Source: Trichomonas vaginalis G3 (Eukaryota > Parabasalia > Trichomonadida > Trichomonadidae). From it: a DNA stretch of 64,000 nt. The translations under genes and the position numbers were made by a program. The stretch is from the NCBI RefSeq assembly GCF_026262505.1, contig NC_067207.1, positions 1,930,252-1,994,251 of the forward strand, read 5' to 3'. The notes under the pieces were generated by a model. That model had not been told where the DNA came from, did no database searches, and saw only the letters and a program-made list of their open reading frames with translations. The stretch's first letter is position 1. The number at the start of each line of letters is the position of its first letter. Shown here one piece after another: positions 31,191 to 41,323 of this stretch.

Positions 31191-32534
31191 ATGGTTCGTG
31201 AAATCGTTCACATCCAGGCTGGACAGTGCGGCAACCAGATCGGTGCCAAGTTCTGGGAAGTCATCTCTGATGAACACGGCATTGACCCAACAGGTTCATA
31301 CCACGGCGACTCTGATCTTCAGCTCGAGCGCATCAACGTTTACTACAACGAAGCTACAGGCGGCAAGTACGTCCCACGTGCTATCCTTGTCGACCTTGAA
31401 CCAGGCACAATGGACTCTGTCCGTGCCGGCCAGTTCGGTCAGCTTTTCCGCCCAGATAACTTCGTCTTCGGCCAATCCGGTGCTGGTAACAACTGGGCTA
31501 AGGGCTACTACACAGAAGGCCAGGAACTTTGCGAATCCATCCTCGATGTCATCCGTAAGGAAGCTGAATCCTGCGACTGCCTTCAGGGCTTCCAGCTCGT
31601 CCACTCCCTCGGTGGTGGCACAGGCGCTGGTCTCGGCACACTCCTTCTCAACAAGCTCCGTGAAGAGTACCCAGATCGTATCCTCTCCACATACTCTATC
31701 GTCCCATCTCCAAAGGTTTCCGATACCGTCGTCGAACCATACAACTGCACACTCTCCGTCCACCAGCTCGTCGAGTCTGCTGATGAAGTTTTCTGCATTG
31801 ATAACGAAGCTCTTTACGATATCTGCTTCCGTACACTCAAGCTCACAACACCAACATACGGCGATCTTAACCACCTTGTTTCCATGGTTATGTCCGGCAC
31901 AACATGCGCTCTCCGCTTCCCAGGTCAGCTCAACTCCGACCTTCGTAAGCTCGCTGTCAACCTTGTTCCATTCCCACGTCTCCACTTCTTCATTGTTGGC
32001 TTCGCTCCACTTACATCCCGTGGCTCCCAGCAGTACCGCGCTCTCACAGTCCCAGAGCTCACATCCCAACTCTTCGATAACAAGAACATGATGGCTGCTT
32101 GCGATCCACGCCGTGGTGTCTACCTTACAGCCTCCGCTCACTTCCGTGGCCGTATGTCATCTAAGGAAGTCGATGAGCAGATGCTTAACATCCAGGCTCG
32201 TAACACATCCTACTTCGTCGAGTGGATCCCATCCAACGTCAAGTCCGCTATCTGCGATATCCCACCACGTGGTCTCAAGATGGCTGCTACATTCATCGGC
32301 AACACAACAGCCTTCCGTGAACTCTTCACACGTGTCGACTCCCAATTCCAGAAGATGTACGCTCGCCGTGCTTTCATCCACTGGTACGTCAACGAAGGCC
32401 TCGAAACAGTCGAATTCGATGAAGCTCGCTCCAACATGACAGATCTCATCCAGGAGTACGAAATGTACGAAACAGCCGGCGTCGAAGAACAGGGCGAAGG
32501 CGAAGAAGATGAGGAAGGTGAAGCCGCCGCTTAA
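31191..32534 (+). CDS. Beta-tubulin
   Basis: Beta-tubulin pairs with alpha-tubulin to form microtubules of the flagella, axostyle and spindle. The true start is the ATG at 31191 ([11 protein letters not shown]); an upstream GTG in frame is ignored. The protein is 447 residues, the normal length. The autoregulatory N-terminus, the GTP-binding [10 protein letters not shown] loop and an acidic Glu/Gly-rich tail are all present. In the usual numbering, residue 167 is Tyr (STYSIVPSP), 198 is Glu and 200 is Phe (DEVFC), positions linked to benzimidazole sensitivity in other organisms. Codon use is strikingly C-ending (GTC, ATC, CTC, AAC) and GC-rich against its neighbours, as expected for a very highly expressed gene. 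The long antisense frames inside it are by-products of this composition. Confidence 0.97.
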   Translation: MVREIVHIQAGQCGNQIGAKFWEVISDEHGIDPTGSYHGDSDLQLERINVYYNEATGGKYVPRAILVDLEPGTMDSVRAGQFGQLFRPDNFVFGQSGAGNNWAKGYYTEGQELCESILDVIRKEAESCDCLQGFQLVHSLGGGTGAGLGTLLLNKLREEYPDRILSTYSIVPSPKVSDTVVEPYNCTLSVHQLVESADEVFCIDNEALYDICFRTLKLTTPTYGDLNHLVSMVMSGTTCALRFPGQLNSDLRKLAVNLVPFPRLHFFIVGFAPLTSRGSQQYRALTVPELTSQLFDNKNMMAACDPRRGVYLTASAHFRGRMSSKEVDEQMLNIQARNTSYFVEWIPSNVKSAICDIPPRGLKMAATFIGNTTAFRELFTRVDSQFQKMYARRAFIHWYVNEGLETVEFDEARSNMTDLIQEYEMYETAGVEEQGEGEEDEEGEAAA

Positions 32535-33464
32535 GTAATCTAAACGAAGTTTCACAACATACTTTTATTTTAATTTTTTATAAGTTACTTTTTTATCATC
32601 CTTTACGAGTACATCCTTGAACGGTAATTTTTTTATTATTCCGAAATTAGTTAGATATGTTGATTTTAATAATCATTAATATAGTATATGTATTATTAAA
32701 TAATTTTGACGTTTCATTTTTCGTTTTATTCATTTTAATCTTCAGATTTTTCGATTTTATTATTTAAAATTTCCAAATTTTTTCCGAAAATAATTTTTTG
32801 AGCATATCGGATTACAAGTTTTACGATGGTTTTTTACACTCACAAATAAATTTGGAAGGGAAAGAAATATCTTTTGAGATGTTATTGAGAAAATGAACGT
32901 GAAATGATCTGAAACGCTTTTTGAATTGTCAAAAAAAAAAAAAATAAAAAAAAATAAAAAAAAGCATTGAGTATTCATCTTGTTCTTGTATAAAAATTTC
33001 TTTTCAATGATGAAAATCGGATGATCTAAAATTTGTTTTGCCAATTAGAAAAAGGATATTTTTTCATAAATTAATATCTATTATCGCATTACGATTCAAA
33101 TAAGTCCGGATTGAAAAATGACTCGCCTGAGAAAATTTCAATATAATGATGAAAACTTCGAAGCTTTTCACAATTTTTGAGAAAATAATTTACTACATTA
33201 TTTTAAATAATTGAAAATCTTTATTTAACCATTATGCTCTTCATAGCCAAAATTGAGATAAATTATTGAGAGATTTGGATTATTCGCATTTTCAATCCTT
33301 TAAAATTATCATTTCAAATTTAGTTAATAACTAAATTTGATTTCAAAAAATTGAATGTTTCATTTCAAATAAATTCACATGTAATATTCATTCATACATA
33401 CATTACCTAACTCCAATTATTAATTTCAGTTTTTAAAAACAACCGCCACCGGTAGGGAAAACAT
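32535..33464. other. AT-rich spacer with an A-rich tract
   Basis: About 930 bases with no supportable gene. An A-rich tract with scattered T lies around 32930-32963. The only open frame on the minus strand is low-complexity Phe-rich translation of that tract and is not credible. Confidence 0.6.
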
Positions 33465-33470
33465 TCACTA
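33465..33470 (+). promoter_or_regulatory. Possible initiator of the second Rab gene
   Basis: TCACT directly precedes and overlaps the ATG at 33470. It fits the first bases of the trichomonad initiator TCA(+1)YT, which would leave a leader of only three bases. This is shorter than usual, so the call is tentative. Confidence 0.35.
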
Positions 33471-34060
33471 TGTCGCAAGAAATCACTCTTAAGGTTGTTG
33501 TAATAGGAGATAGTAGCGTCGGCAAAACTTGTATATCTCTTAGATATTTGACGGGAGAATTTTCGTCTCAGACAACTCCAACAATCGCTGCCGGATTTTG
33601 CAATGCAAAAGTCAAAGTTGGAAAAAATAATATCAATCTTCTAATTTGGGATACAGCTGGACAAGAATCGTACAGATCATTAACTTCTCAATATTATCGT
33701 GAAACAAAAATCGCACTCATTGTGTTTGATTTGACTTCACCTCAAAGTTTAGAGTCAGTTACAGATTGGCATGAGAGAGTTTGCGAAGTCAATGAAGGCA
33801 AAGTTATCACAGTTCTCATCGGAAATAAATACGATTTACCTAACCGTAGAATATCTCAAGAACAAGGTGAAAAAATGGCAGAATCTATTGGTGCAATCTA
33901 TCGTGAAACATCTGCTGTTACTGGAAAGGGAATTAAAGAAGTTTTCGAAGATGCTTGTGAAGAATATCTCCGAAATAATCCGGTTTATGGTGGACTTAAA
34001 TCAAAACAACATCAACAGACAGTTTTGAAGCCAAATGCCGAAAAATCAGGTTGCTGTTAA
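33470..34060 (+). CDS. Rab-family small GTPase (Rab5-like)
   Basis: This is a complete 196-residue Rab GTPase. The motifs are GDSSVGKT (13-20), switch I TTPTIAAGF (about 35-43), WDTAGQE (60-66, with the catalytic Gln65 present), GNKYDL for guanine binding, ETSA, and a C-terminal SGCC for prenylation. The switch I and WDTAGQESYRSLTSQYYRE regions are closest to the Rab5/Rab21/Rab22 endocytic group from memory, but the exact subfamily is not secure. It contrasts with the Rab at 27.3 kb, which has Ser at the catalytic position. Confidence 0.92.
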   Translation: MSQEITLKVVVIGDSSVGKTCISLRYLTGEFSSQTTPTIAAGFCNAKVKVGKNNINLLIWDTAGQESYRSLTSQYYRETKIALIVFDLTSPQSLESVTDWHERVCEVNEGKVITVLIGNKYDLPNRRISQEQGEKMAESIGAIYRETSAVTGKGIKEVFEDACEEYLRNNPVYGGLKSKQHQQTVLKPNAEKSGCC

Positions 34061-34603
34061 ATTGATGTCATTCATTCTATATTGAGTGACCAAATAGTAC
34101 ATATTTGTTTTTTCATAAAGCTATCTTATTCATTTCTAGAAATTGTATCAGTTTTTTTATTCCTTTTTAGATTCATTTTGTTTCAATTAATGGTTGCCAT
34201 ACCCATTTCATCACTATAATGAAATCTCTTCTATCATGTATGAGCAAATATATAAACACGATTCACATTTCGGATATTTTTTGTATATAATCCTTTCTTA
34301 TTTGGAATTGATAAAGTCCCTAATCCGTCCATTATGAAAAATCTTAGTAACACTATAAATTATTTCAACACTCAAAATAAATTATATAAATAAGTTAACA
34401 GATAATAAAAACATCAACATCATAAGCAATTATTCAAGAAAAATCTAAGTTAGCATATACTCAATAATGAAAATATTAATGACAGCTGATAATTTTATAT
34501 TAGCGGATTTGTCCAAAATTATTAAACATATCCAATTGCTTGAACACCTACATGTACCTGGTTTCACGGAAGACCACTCATTGTCCGCCTATTCTACACA
34601 ATC
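34061..34603. other. AT-rich spacer
   Basis: About 540 bases. A 62-codon plus-strand frame from 34467 overlaps the next gene and shows no protein-like features. Nothing else was recognised. Confidence 0.55.
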
Positions 34604-35026
34604 ATGGAATCACCTGATAATAATTATAAAACGTCCAGTTTTGGCGGTTTTTTAAAAATGAGCCGTTCATCACCTCCCCCACCAAGGAGATATAGAAGAA
34701 GCGAATACGACGAAGAAGATAGACGTCGTGAAACCCGCCACAATAGACGTAACTCAAGATACTCAGATTACAGCGATAATGAAGATGATAGAAATGACAG
34801 AAGGAGAAAAGAGGAAAGAAGAGAAAAACCACGTAGAGAGGAAAGACGTGATGATCGTTCAAGGAAAGAAGAGAAGCCACGCAAGGAGGATACTCTTCCA
34901 TTCTCCAACAAATACCAAATTAAGCTTCCAAAACAGATTACAGACGGACTCCTTAAGAGAGCTGGTTCAGATCAAACATACAAGACCATGCAACTTGAAC
35001 TTATATTGACAAAGGAAAAGAAATAA
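34604..35026 (+). CDS. Arg/Glu/Asp-rich protein with a conserved-looking C-terminus
   Basis: The frame encodes 140 residues. After a short Ser/Pro stretch (RSSPPPPRRYRR), residues ~25-95 are a charged mix of Arg, Glu, Asp and Lys with many RR, RRE and DR pairs, like the low-complexity arms of splicing or RNA-binding factors. The last ~45 residues are ordinary sequence (KYQIKLPKQITDGLLKRAG) and may be the functional part. An in-frame ATG at 34658 (MSRSSPPPP) is an alternative start. No family was recognised, and an RNA-related role is inference from composition. Confidence 0.62.
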   Translation: MESPDNNYKTSSFGGFLKMSRSSPPPPRRYRRSEYDEEDRRRETRHNRRNSRYSDYSDNEDDRNDRRRKEERREKPRREERRDDRSRKEEKPRKEDTLPFSNKYQIKLPKQITDGLLKRAGSDQTYKTMQLELILTKEKK

Positions 35027-35074
35027 GATCATTTTTATATAATAAAACATTGAATTACATTTAAACATTTCAAC

Positions 35075-35344
35075 ATGAATATGACGACTAATGGTCCCAT
35101 ACAGGTACAATATCCATCATTCAATGCAGCAGATGGTAAAATAATTTTTTCATTTTCTCTAAATAAAAATCCTGATGGGCCAATTACCATCAAAAATGCT
35201 TCATTGAATTCCGGTGATGGAAATCCTAAGATACAACTATAGAATCAGACATATTTTCTCAGACTTTTTATCACTAACGAAAATATTCCAACAAGAAATC
35301 TATTCTATTCGGAAAACTCATTGGGTTCATATTTAATCCGATAA
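35075..35344 (+). pseudogene. Small gene remnant with an in-frame TAG
   Basis: An ATG at 35075 opens a 55-codon frame ending in TAG at 35240-35242. The same frame then stays open for another 33 codons to a TAA at 35342. Both halves read like ordinary protein (VQYPSFNAADGKIIFSFSLN before the stop, YFLRLFITNENIPTRNLF after it). In DNA this AT-rich a stop-free run of that length is modestly unlikely by chance. It may be a small pseudogene, or a real 55-residue protein followed by chance sequence. No family was recognised. Confidence 0.28.
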
Positions 35345-35958
35345 TTTAAGGGTAATGGCTGGATTTTTAGAGATATTAAACTCAAAATATATTTTGACTC
35401 TCCAACACGACATTACCATAAGGCGTTGTCAATATTCCTAAGACAATTATTTAATCTCATCTTATAGGATTCTAAATTGTTATCTAATTTTTTTCTCCTT
35501 TAGAGCCATCGATGATATGCGTTTGTAGTTATATAAGAACTACATGCTTACGCTATATTGTAACCTCTAGAGTTTCTATTTTACTGACTACAAGTTCAAT
35601 TGATATAAATTTAACATTATCATTAACTTTTTATTTTCACTTTTATACATGCATGAGATATTTTGTTGACGTACGAGTTCAGATATCAATCATTTCAATT
35701 TTCTAATATCAATATTGATAAAACCTACTCAGAATTATGGACAATGAAACTAGAAATACATTAGAATAGTAGTGATTTGAGATAATTCTAGTTTATTTGT
35801 TAAGGGGATTAGAATGAATTAGATATTGAATAATTTTAATCCTTCTGTTGCATAATTGACTGTAAATCATCCCACATGAAGTGCAATATGCAACACTACG
35901 TCCGATTTCTTACTTTGTCACCATCACTCCATAGCAAGAGTCAAATTCGGTTTTTGTA
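35345..35958. other. AT-rich spacer upstream of the Sec13-like gene
   Basis: About 610 bases. A 64-codon plus-strand frame at 35512 has no protein-like composition and was left out. A TCACTCC at 35924 could be an initiator for the Sec13-like gene, with a 33-base leader, but the match is partial. Confidence 0.5.
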
Positions 35959-36858
35959 ATGTCTTTGCCGTCAGTTTCTCTTCCTATTACAAATATAAAT
36001 GAGATATCCGATATTGCATTTTCACCTGACGGAGTAACACTTGGTGTCCTTAGTGAGCATGGTGCAGTTCATGTTTTTGAAATCAACGAAAATCGACAAT
36101 ATACAAAAATTGCAACCACAACTCCAACATCAAATTATGCGACTTCAATATCATTTGGACCAATAGATCTCGGAACAGTTTTTATTGTTGGCGATGATAA
36201 TGGTCATATCTTTATTTATCAAAAAATAAAGGCAACCGAAATTTCACAAATTATTACCTTATCACATCATAAAGCAGCTATAAATTCCGTTGCGTGGGCG
36301 CCAAGTGGATTGATATTTGCCGCTGCAGATTCAGAAGGAATGATATCAGTAACAACTGGAATCCAAGAACAATGGAACACCCAATTAATCAGATTATCAG
36401 AATATCCATCGACATGCGTTACTTGGTCGCCTCCTGGCTTCTACAGCTTTATTGATCGTCCAAATGATGCTCCAACATTTTACTTAGCAGCTTCATCAGC
36501 AAGCGGATTCTTCGCTATATACGGAGTCAATGAGAGACACCAATGGGTTCCAATTATGCAGCCTGTTGAGGCTCATAATTGCTGCTGCAACGCAATTGCA
36601 TGGAGGCCACTCCCTGGTTTCACCAGATATGAAATTGCTACATGCGGTGATGATTCTACAATAAAATTATGGACTTATTCCAATAATGCTTGGAGTTCCA
36701 TAATTATTGATCAGCTTGCTCAGCCTGCAACAACCCTTAAATGGTCATCAAATGGATTCATTCTTAGCGCAGGATGTTCTTCTAATAACATTATATATTA
36801 TAGAGAAATGTCAGATGGAACTTGGGCAAAGCTCCAAAGATCCCAGATGACAAATTAG
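35959..36858 (+). CDS. Sec13-like WD40 beta-propeller protein
   Basis: Sec13 is a small propeller that works in the COPII coat for ER export and in the nuclear pore outer ring. The 299-residue length fits Sec13 and Seh1. WD-type repeats run through the whole protein. Segments characteristic of Sec13 are visible: NSVAWAPSG followed by an AAADSEGMISV strand, the CNAIAWRPLPG turn with TCGDDSTIKLWTY, and W-ending strands. The fourth blade carries a longer insert (FYSFIDRPNDAPTF), where Sec13 also has a long loop. Seh1 is the main alternative. The ATG at 35959 is the first in frame. Confidence 0.78.
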   Translation: MSLPSVSLPITNINEISDIAFSPDGVTLGVLSEHGAVHVFEINENRQYTKIATTTPTSNYATSISFGPIDLGTVFIVGDDNGHIFIYQKIKATEISQIITLSHHKAAINSVAWAPSGLIFAAADSEGMISVTTGIQEQWNTQLIRLSEYPSTCVTWSPPGFYSFIDRPNDAPTFYLAASSASGFFAIYGVNERHQWVPIMQPVEAHNCCCNAIAWRPLPGFTRYEIATCGDDSTIKLWTYSNNAWSSIIIDQLAQPATTLKWSSNGFILSAGCSSNNIIYYREMSDGTWAKLQRSQMTN

Positions 36859-37405
36859 TTATTATATTTATTATCTTTTGTGTTATTATAAAAATAATGA
36901 AATTATGATATTAATCTTTATTTTTAATCCTTTTACTGACATTGGAAATGCATTTCGTACTCATGAGCCATTCTTTATTTTAAGTAATTTCCCCTTTTCT
37001 TTCTAGAAAAATCTTATCAAGGCCAATTTTCCATTCAGAATCGAAAAATCATCTTCCAAATCAGCAATCCTAAATATCATGCAATTCCTTTTTATGAATA
37101 CTCAATTATTCAGATTTTATACGGATGGGCGACAATATATTTTGATTCGAGTCTTCATTATTGCATGCTTTTAAGAAAATAAGATCAACTTCATGCATAC
37201 TAAATCATTTTAGGCTTTATGCCAAAGCACCCATCAAAGTATCATTTTTGTGAGAGTTTCTCAATTTTGAGCATTTACTTTTATAAATGTTATATAGTTT
37301 GATCACATTGCTTCATACGAGTTATTAATATTTAACATCTCATTTTGGGCTGAAAAACTTAAAACTGCAAATAATCTTTCAAAAAGGAATTCTTTCAAAA
37401 TCAAA
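36859..37405. other. Spacer upstream of the ankyrin gene
   Basis: About 550 bases, AT-rich. Several short frames with stops were read through on the plus strand without finding a family. Nothing supportable. Confidence 0.5.
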
Positions 37406-37414
37406 TCATTTTCT
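37406..37414 (+). promoter_or_regulatory. Initiator element of the ankyrin gene
   Basis: TCATTTTCT fits the trichomonad initiator and lies 28 bases before the ATG at 37436. Its presence suggests the gene was, or still is, transcribed despite its internal stop. Confidence 0.5.
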
Positions 37415-37435
37415 AGTAGTGTTCGCAGCATTACC

Positions 37436-38995
37436 ATGACTAGCATCAAATACAGAGACATTACGCTTATTACCAAAGACATAAACAAAGCTATCAATGA
37501 ACTCTATACACTGGACACATTTGATGAAGGAGCAGTTGAAAGAATTTATCAAGACATCAGAGATACACTGATTGAAACAAACGTATACTCATCAGATCAT
37601 ATCATTGATGCCATACAGATTGTAGCCAAATACAACACCAAATATTTTCGCTCATACTTAAGACTTTTCAAGAGGGTACTCGATGAATACCATCCAAAGC
37701 AACCAAAAGAGAAATCTCCTGTCTTCATGTACTTTCTATATAAGGAATACAATATTTTGGCATTTGATACCAAATTGGAAGACATCAAAAATCTTGAAAC
37801 AAAGAATTATGTCATGGATGTTCATGAGAAAAACACAATTTTCAGAGCAATCATGTATGACAAGAAAGATTCACTTCTTGCTCTAACAAGGAGAGATAAA
37901 TACGATGAAACTCTTAAACTCAAAAGTGATTTTTATCCTGAATCAGAAAATGGATATTCATTACTCGAATTGTCCTGTTATCATGGATCAATCAATTGCT
38001 TCAGGTTACTCATAAACAAATTCAAGATCCCAATAACAAGAACATGTCTCAATTTTTCATTTTTGGGAAGAAGTTCAGTCATCATGCATGAATGTGTGAA
38101 AAAGATAATACCAGATCAAGACTGTATGAAGCATGCAATTATTTCACACAATGACATCTTTGTCAAATATTTGATGAATAAATATTGCATCAAAATTAAT
38201 GAGGACTTTTGCGCAAAGAACAATAACCTTCAAGCATTGCTGTTAGTGATTGATCAAACCAACAATATTGATCAATGATTCCTTAAATCCGCATTCTTCA
38301 ATATTCCTTCTCTTTGTGATTACTTTATTTCACATGGAGCTGATATTAATTCAACAACCAACGATATGAATGAATTAATGGCTCTTCATTTGGCTGCTCA
38401 AAATGAAAATTTTGAGACCATAGAATTTCTCCTTTCCCATGGATTAGACATAAATGTCAAAAACAGTAAGGGAGTTAATGCTTTTATTAATGCTGCCAAA
38501 TATGCCGGCAAAAATGTATTGGAGTTTCTTATTTCACATGGTATAGATGCCAAGGCAAGAACAAACAATGGAGATTGTGCTCTTCATTCAGCTGCTGAAG
38601 GAGATAATCTTGAGGCTTGCAAATATCTTCTTTCACAAGGATTTGATATTAATACATTAAATGAAGAAGGAAATACTCCCCTTTATGTTGCCTATAAAGC
38701 AGATGCTGTTGAAGTGATACCATATTTTGTGGAAAATGGGGCAAATACGGATATTAAAAATTCCGAAGGCTTAGCTTGTGTGCATTTGGCCACAGCACAC
38801 TTGACAAGACTTATGAATAAATTTTTCCAAAAGGATGGATGTAACCTTCAAGCTAAATTAACTTTAGAAAAGCAAGACACTGAACCCAATGATGCAGAAA
38901 CTGAAGAAAATAAAGGAAGCAAATCCTTTATACAATCACTCTTTAACAGGGATGAAACATATCCTAGCATCAATCGAAAATGCAAATTATGCTGA
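37436..38995 (+). pseudogene. DUF3447/ankyrin-repeat protein gene split by one in-frame TGA
   Basis: One frame runs 519 codons, with a single TGA at 38276-38278 (codon 281). Upstream is a trichomonad-type N-terminal domain ending in a DUF3447-like region (GYSLLELSCYHGSINCFRLL...). Downstream are four to five ankyrin repeats, each with the ALHxAA...LLSHGxDIN pattern. The sequence around the stop reads NNIDQ, then the stop, then FLKSAFFNIPSLCDYFISHG. In relatives I recall a Cys at that point (KCF), so TGC or TGT to TGA fits a one-base change. The rest of both halves is intact, so the break looks recent, or is an assembly error. The C-terminus ends CKLC, which resembles a prenylation box only loosely. 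Ankyrin proteins of this kind form very large families in trichomonads, with unknown roles. Confidence 0.8.
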
Positions 38996-39120
38996 TTCAT
39001 TATATTTCTGATAACTAAACAATTCATTTTTAAACTAAACTAATAAATTTCAATTTCTAAATCAATGCAATTCTAAAAAAAAAAAACTATTCAAGATATT
39101 ATTAAATCATACATTTTATT

Positions 39121-40428
39121 CTAATCTGCCTTTGGCTTTGTTTGAAGGTCATCTACAGGTGATTTAGCTCTTTGTTCTGCTTCAAGTTTCTTCTGCTTTT
39201 CGATAGCTTCTAATCTTGCTTTCTGTTTCTCAAGCATCTTTTTTGTGTGTTTCCTTTCTTCTTCAACATCATTCTTCATGATAATGAAGATAGAAAGAAC
39301 AATTACAACTGCAAGAGGTACATATGCGAAGTTAATAAGCACATTTGCTGATCCTCCTGCTCTATATTCGTAATAATAACTCTTAAAATTACTCAGAAAT
39401 CCTGTTCCTGGACCACTTCCTTTGATTTTTCCTTCTGAAACAGATTTGATCCAATTCTTTATTGATTCAATGTTCATTTCGCCTCTATATATCCAGTAAT
39501 GCTTTCCCTTCCAATCGAGAATGCCAATCATCCTTTCTGTTTCACCTTTATCGACTCCGAAATATTTGCAAAAATATCCATTCTGAGTACTGCAGTTTAG
39601 AGTGGTCAATGGCATGACATTATGGAGTTCTCTAAGAAGAGAGTCATTTGGTTCTGGATTTCCTCTCTCAATCGACATTAAATAAGAGTAATCATATAAT
39701 TCCATGCTCTTAAGTATGTATCCGTTCAATTCTGTATGGTATGAGAATGAACGCTTTGTAATAAAGTCTGTAACGTAATCCATATTAAAGAAATCACCAG
39801 AATATTCTATGAAATAATCTGGAGCTGCGAAAACTCCGAAAACTGGCTTTGTGGTTTCATTTAAGTCATATGCAACTATGAATGGTAACTCTGTTCTTCT
39901 AAAGAGATGGCTGATATTGACATAAGTTTCTTTATACTTTAATGTAGTTTCTGCGTCAATTTTAGATGAAAGATAGAGTACAAATGCTGGTATAGAGTTT
40001 GATCTGTTTATGTATACGTCGAGTTCTGTTTGATTATTGTTGATTTCGAGTAAAGTTGGAGAAAATTGTTTTTTGATGAATTCAGTCATATGAGAAACGG
40101 AACGTTCACCAAAGTATCTATCTACTTTGTAACTTTCTGTATCATACCAATAAAGACGAGGATAATTTTCGCCTTCGAATTTTTTACATAGAGCTCTAGA
40201 TGCATCACATTCGATACTTGCAAACATAACCGATTTGTTTACTTCAGGTGTTTGGGTAAGTTGAATCCAATCAGGCTCAAATTTTCTGCAATGAGGGCAC
40301 CAAGTTGTCCATAAACGAATAAATATAGGAGCACCACGTGTGCTATTCATTAGATATGAAAAATTTCCCATTCCTATGTACTCATGTCGAGAGTAAGTCA
40401 ATTGAAGAATCAATGCAAACATCCACAT
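39121..40428 (-). CDS. Membrane-anchored thioredoxin/PDI-family protein
   Basis: Protein disulfide isomerase relatives make or rearrange disulfides in the ER. The first ATG is at 40428; the frame extends to a TTG at 40449, which I do not accept. The 435-residue protein has a signal peptide (MWMFALILQLTYS), then a thioredoxin domain with the active site WCPHC at about 43-47. The expected downstream proline lies in ENYPRLYWY. Two further thioredoxin-like segments without CxxC follow. A membrane helix at about 359-382 (YVPLAVVIVLSIFIIM) precedes a charged, coiled-coil-like cytosolic tail rich in Lys and Glu. The plan resembles TMX3-type PDIs. There is no KDEL signal; the helix provides the anchoring. 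Confidence 0.85.
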   Translation of the reverse strand: MWMFALILQLTYSRHEYIGMGNFSYLMNSTRGAPIFIRLWTTWCPHCRKFEPDWIQLTQTPEVNKSVMFASIECDASRALCKKFEGENYPRLYWYDTESYKVDRYFGERSVSHMTEFIKKQFSPTLLEINNNQTELDVYINRSNSIPAFVLYLSSKIDAETTLKYKETYVNISHLFRRTELPFIVAYDLNETTKPVFGVFAAPDYFIEYSGDFFNMDYVTDFITKRSFSYHTELNGYILKSMELYDYSYLMSIERGNPEPNDSLLRELHNVMPLTTLNCSTQNGYFCKYFGVDKGETERMIGILDWKGKHYWIYRGEMNIESIKNWIKSVSEGKIKGSGPGTGFLSNFKSYYYEYRAGGSANVLINFAYVPLAVVIVLSIFIIMKNDVEEERKHTKKMLEKQKARLEAIEKQKKLEAEQRAKSPVDDLQTKPKAD

Positions 40429-40441
40429 TATTAAATTATGA
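40429..40441 (-). promoter_or_regulatory. Possible initiator of the PDI-like gene
   Basis: On the minus strand TCATAATTTAATA directly precedes the ATG at 40428. It fits TCA(+1)Y at its core, giving a leader of 10 to 11 bases. It supports the ATG start over the upstream TTG. Confidence 0.42.
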
Positions 40442-40687
40442 ATTCGCAAATATGAAATGAAAATATTGTCCGAAATAATGATAGGTGAATCATTGTTTTT
40501 ATTATTCTTTTAGAAATTCAATGGTCCTCATATCAAGCCCACAAAAATCTTCATTTGCAACACTCACATCTTCAATACAAGAGTTAGAAAGTAATTTTAA
40601 AAACATTCATTGATTGATAGCAAAATATATTTATGAAATTTTTACAAACAAAAAAAATGGAAAACATACACTGGACAAACACATGAT

Positions 40688-41239
40688 CTAATCATGTTTG
40701 ATTAAATAAGGCTTAACTCTAACAACATCATAAGTGATTCCGACTAAAATCAAAAAGATAACAATAACATATAACGCTGACATTTGCTTTTTCTGAAGAG
40801 ATTTCATATCAGATATTCGTCGGGACTCCATTAATCTATCAATTTGAAGCTTCGCTTGAATCTTAAGTTGAGTAATGTTTTCTGTATTTAAATTACTATG
40901 TGACTCTTCTGATCTGGTTGGATGTTTTGTTTTTGGCCTTTTTACGATCGATTTTGTTTCATTTCCGAAATTTTTTATAGATTTTCTAATTATTGGAATT
41001 ATTAAAGATGCATTAAATTTAACATCAATAATATGCGTAAAATTTCGTATCATTTCAGCAATAAATGGAAATTTATGTTGTTGGATATTCTCCGTGCAAA
41101 ACTGGGATATTTTTTCACAATTTAGATCTCCAATGAATACATTCGAATCATTTATATATTCAGATCCCTTAACTTTTAAAGAGTTAAAAATATGGATCTC
41201 ATCCTGGAACGTTTGTCAAGACTGAAAACATATGAAACA
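40688..41239 (-). pseudogene. 5'-truncated thioredoxin-like membrane protein gene at the satellite border
   Basis: From the first internal ATG at 41053 the frame gives 121 residues ending in a membrane helix (ALYVIVIFLILVGITYDVV) and a short tail. The same frame stays open upstream without an ATG to a stop at 41216 and keeps reading like a thioredoxin fold: VFIGDLNCEKISQFCTENIQ resembles the second strand and helix of PDI domains (V-x-D-C-x4-C). Just beyond, CFIC followed seven residues later by F would sit where CxxC and Trp are expected, but two in-frame stops interrupt this region (at 41216 and 41240). I infer a once longer relative of the PDI-like gene next door, whose 5' part has decayed or been replaced at the edge of the satellite array. 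A short functional protein starting at 41053 cannot be excluded. Confidence 0.5.
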
Positions 41240-41323
41240 TCAAAATCTTTTGAAATCAACAGAATACTGGAAAGAACCGCGGTCGTTGTAAAACTTTTGA
41301 TATTACAAATAAATGTTTTAACG

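Noticed and set aside
31296-32141. Long antisense frames over beta-tubulin (up to 281 codons)
   Set aside because: They follow from the strong C-ending codon bias of the sense gene and have no start context or recognisable domains.
32760-33044. 94-codon minus-strand frame rich in Phe
   Set aside because: It is mostly the translation of an A-rich tract and shows no protein-like pattern.
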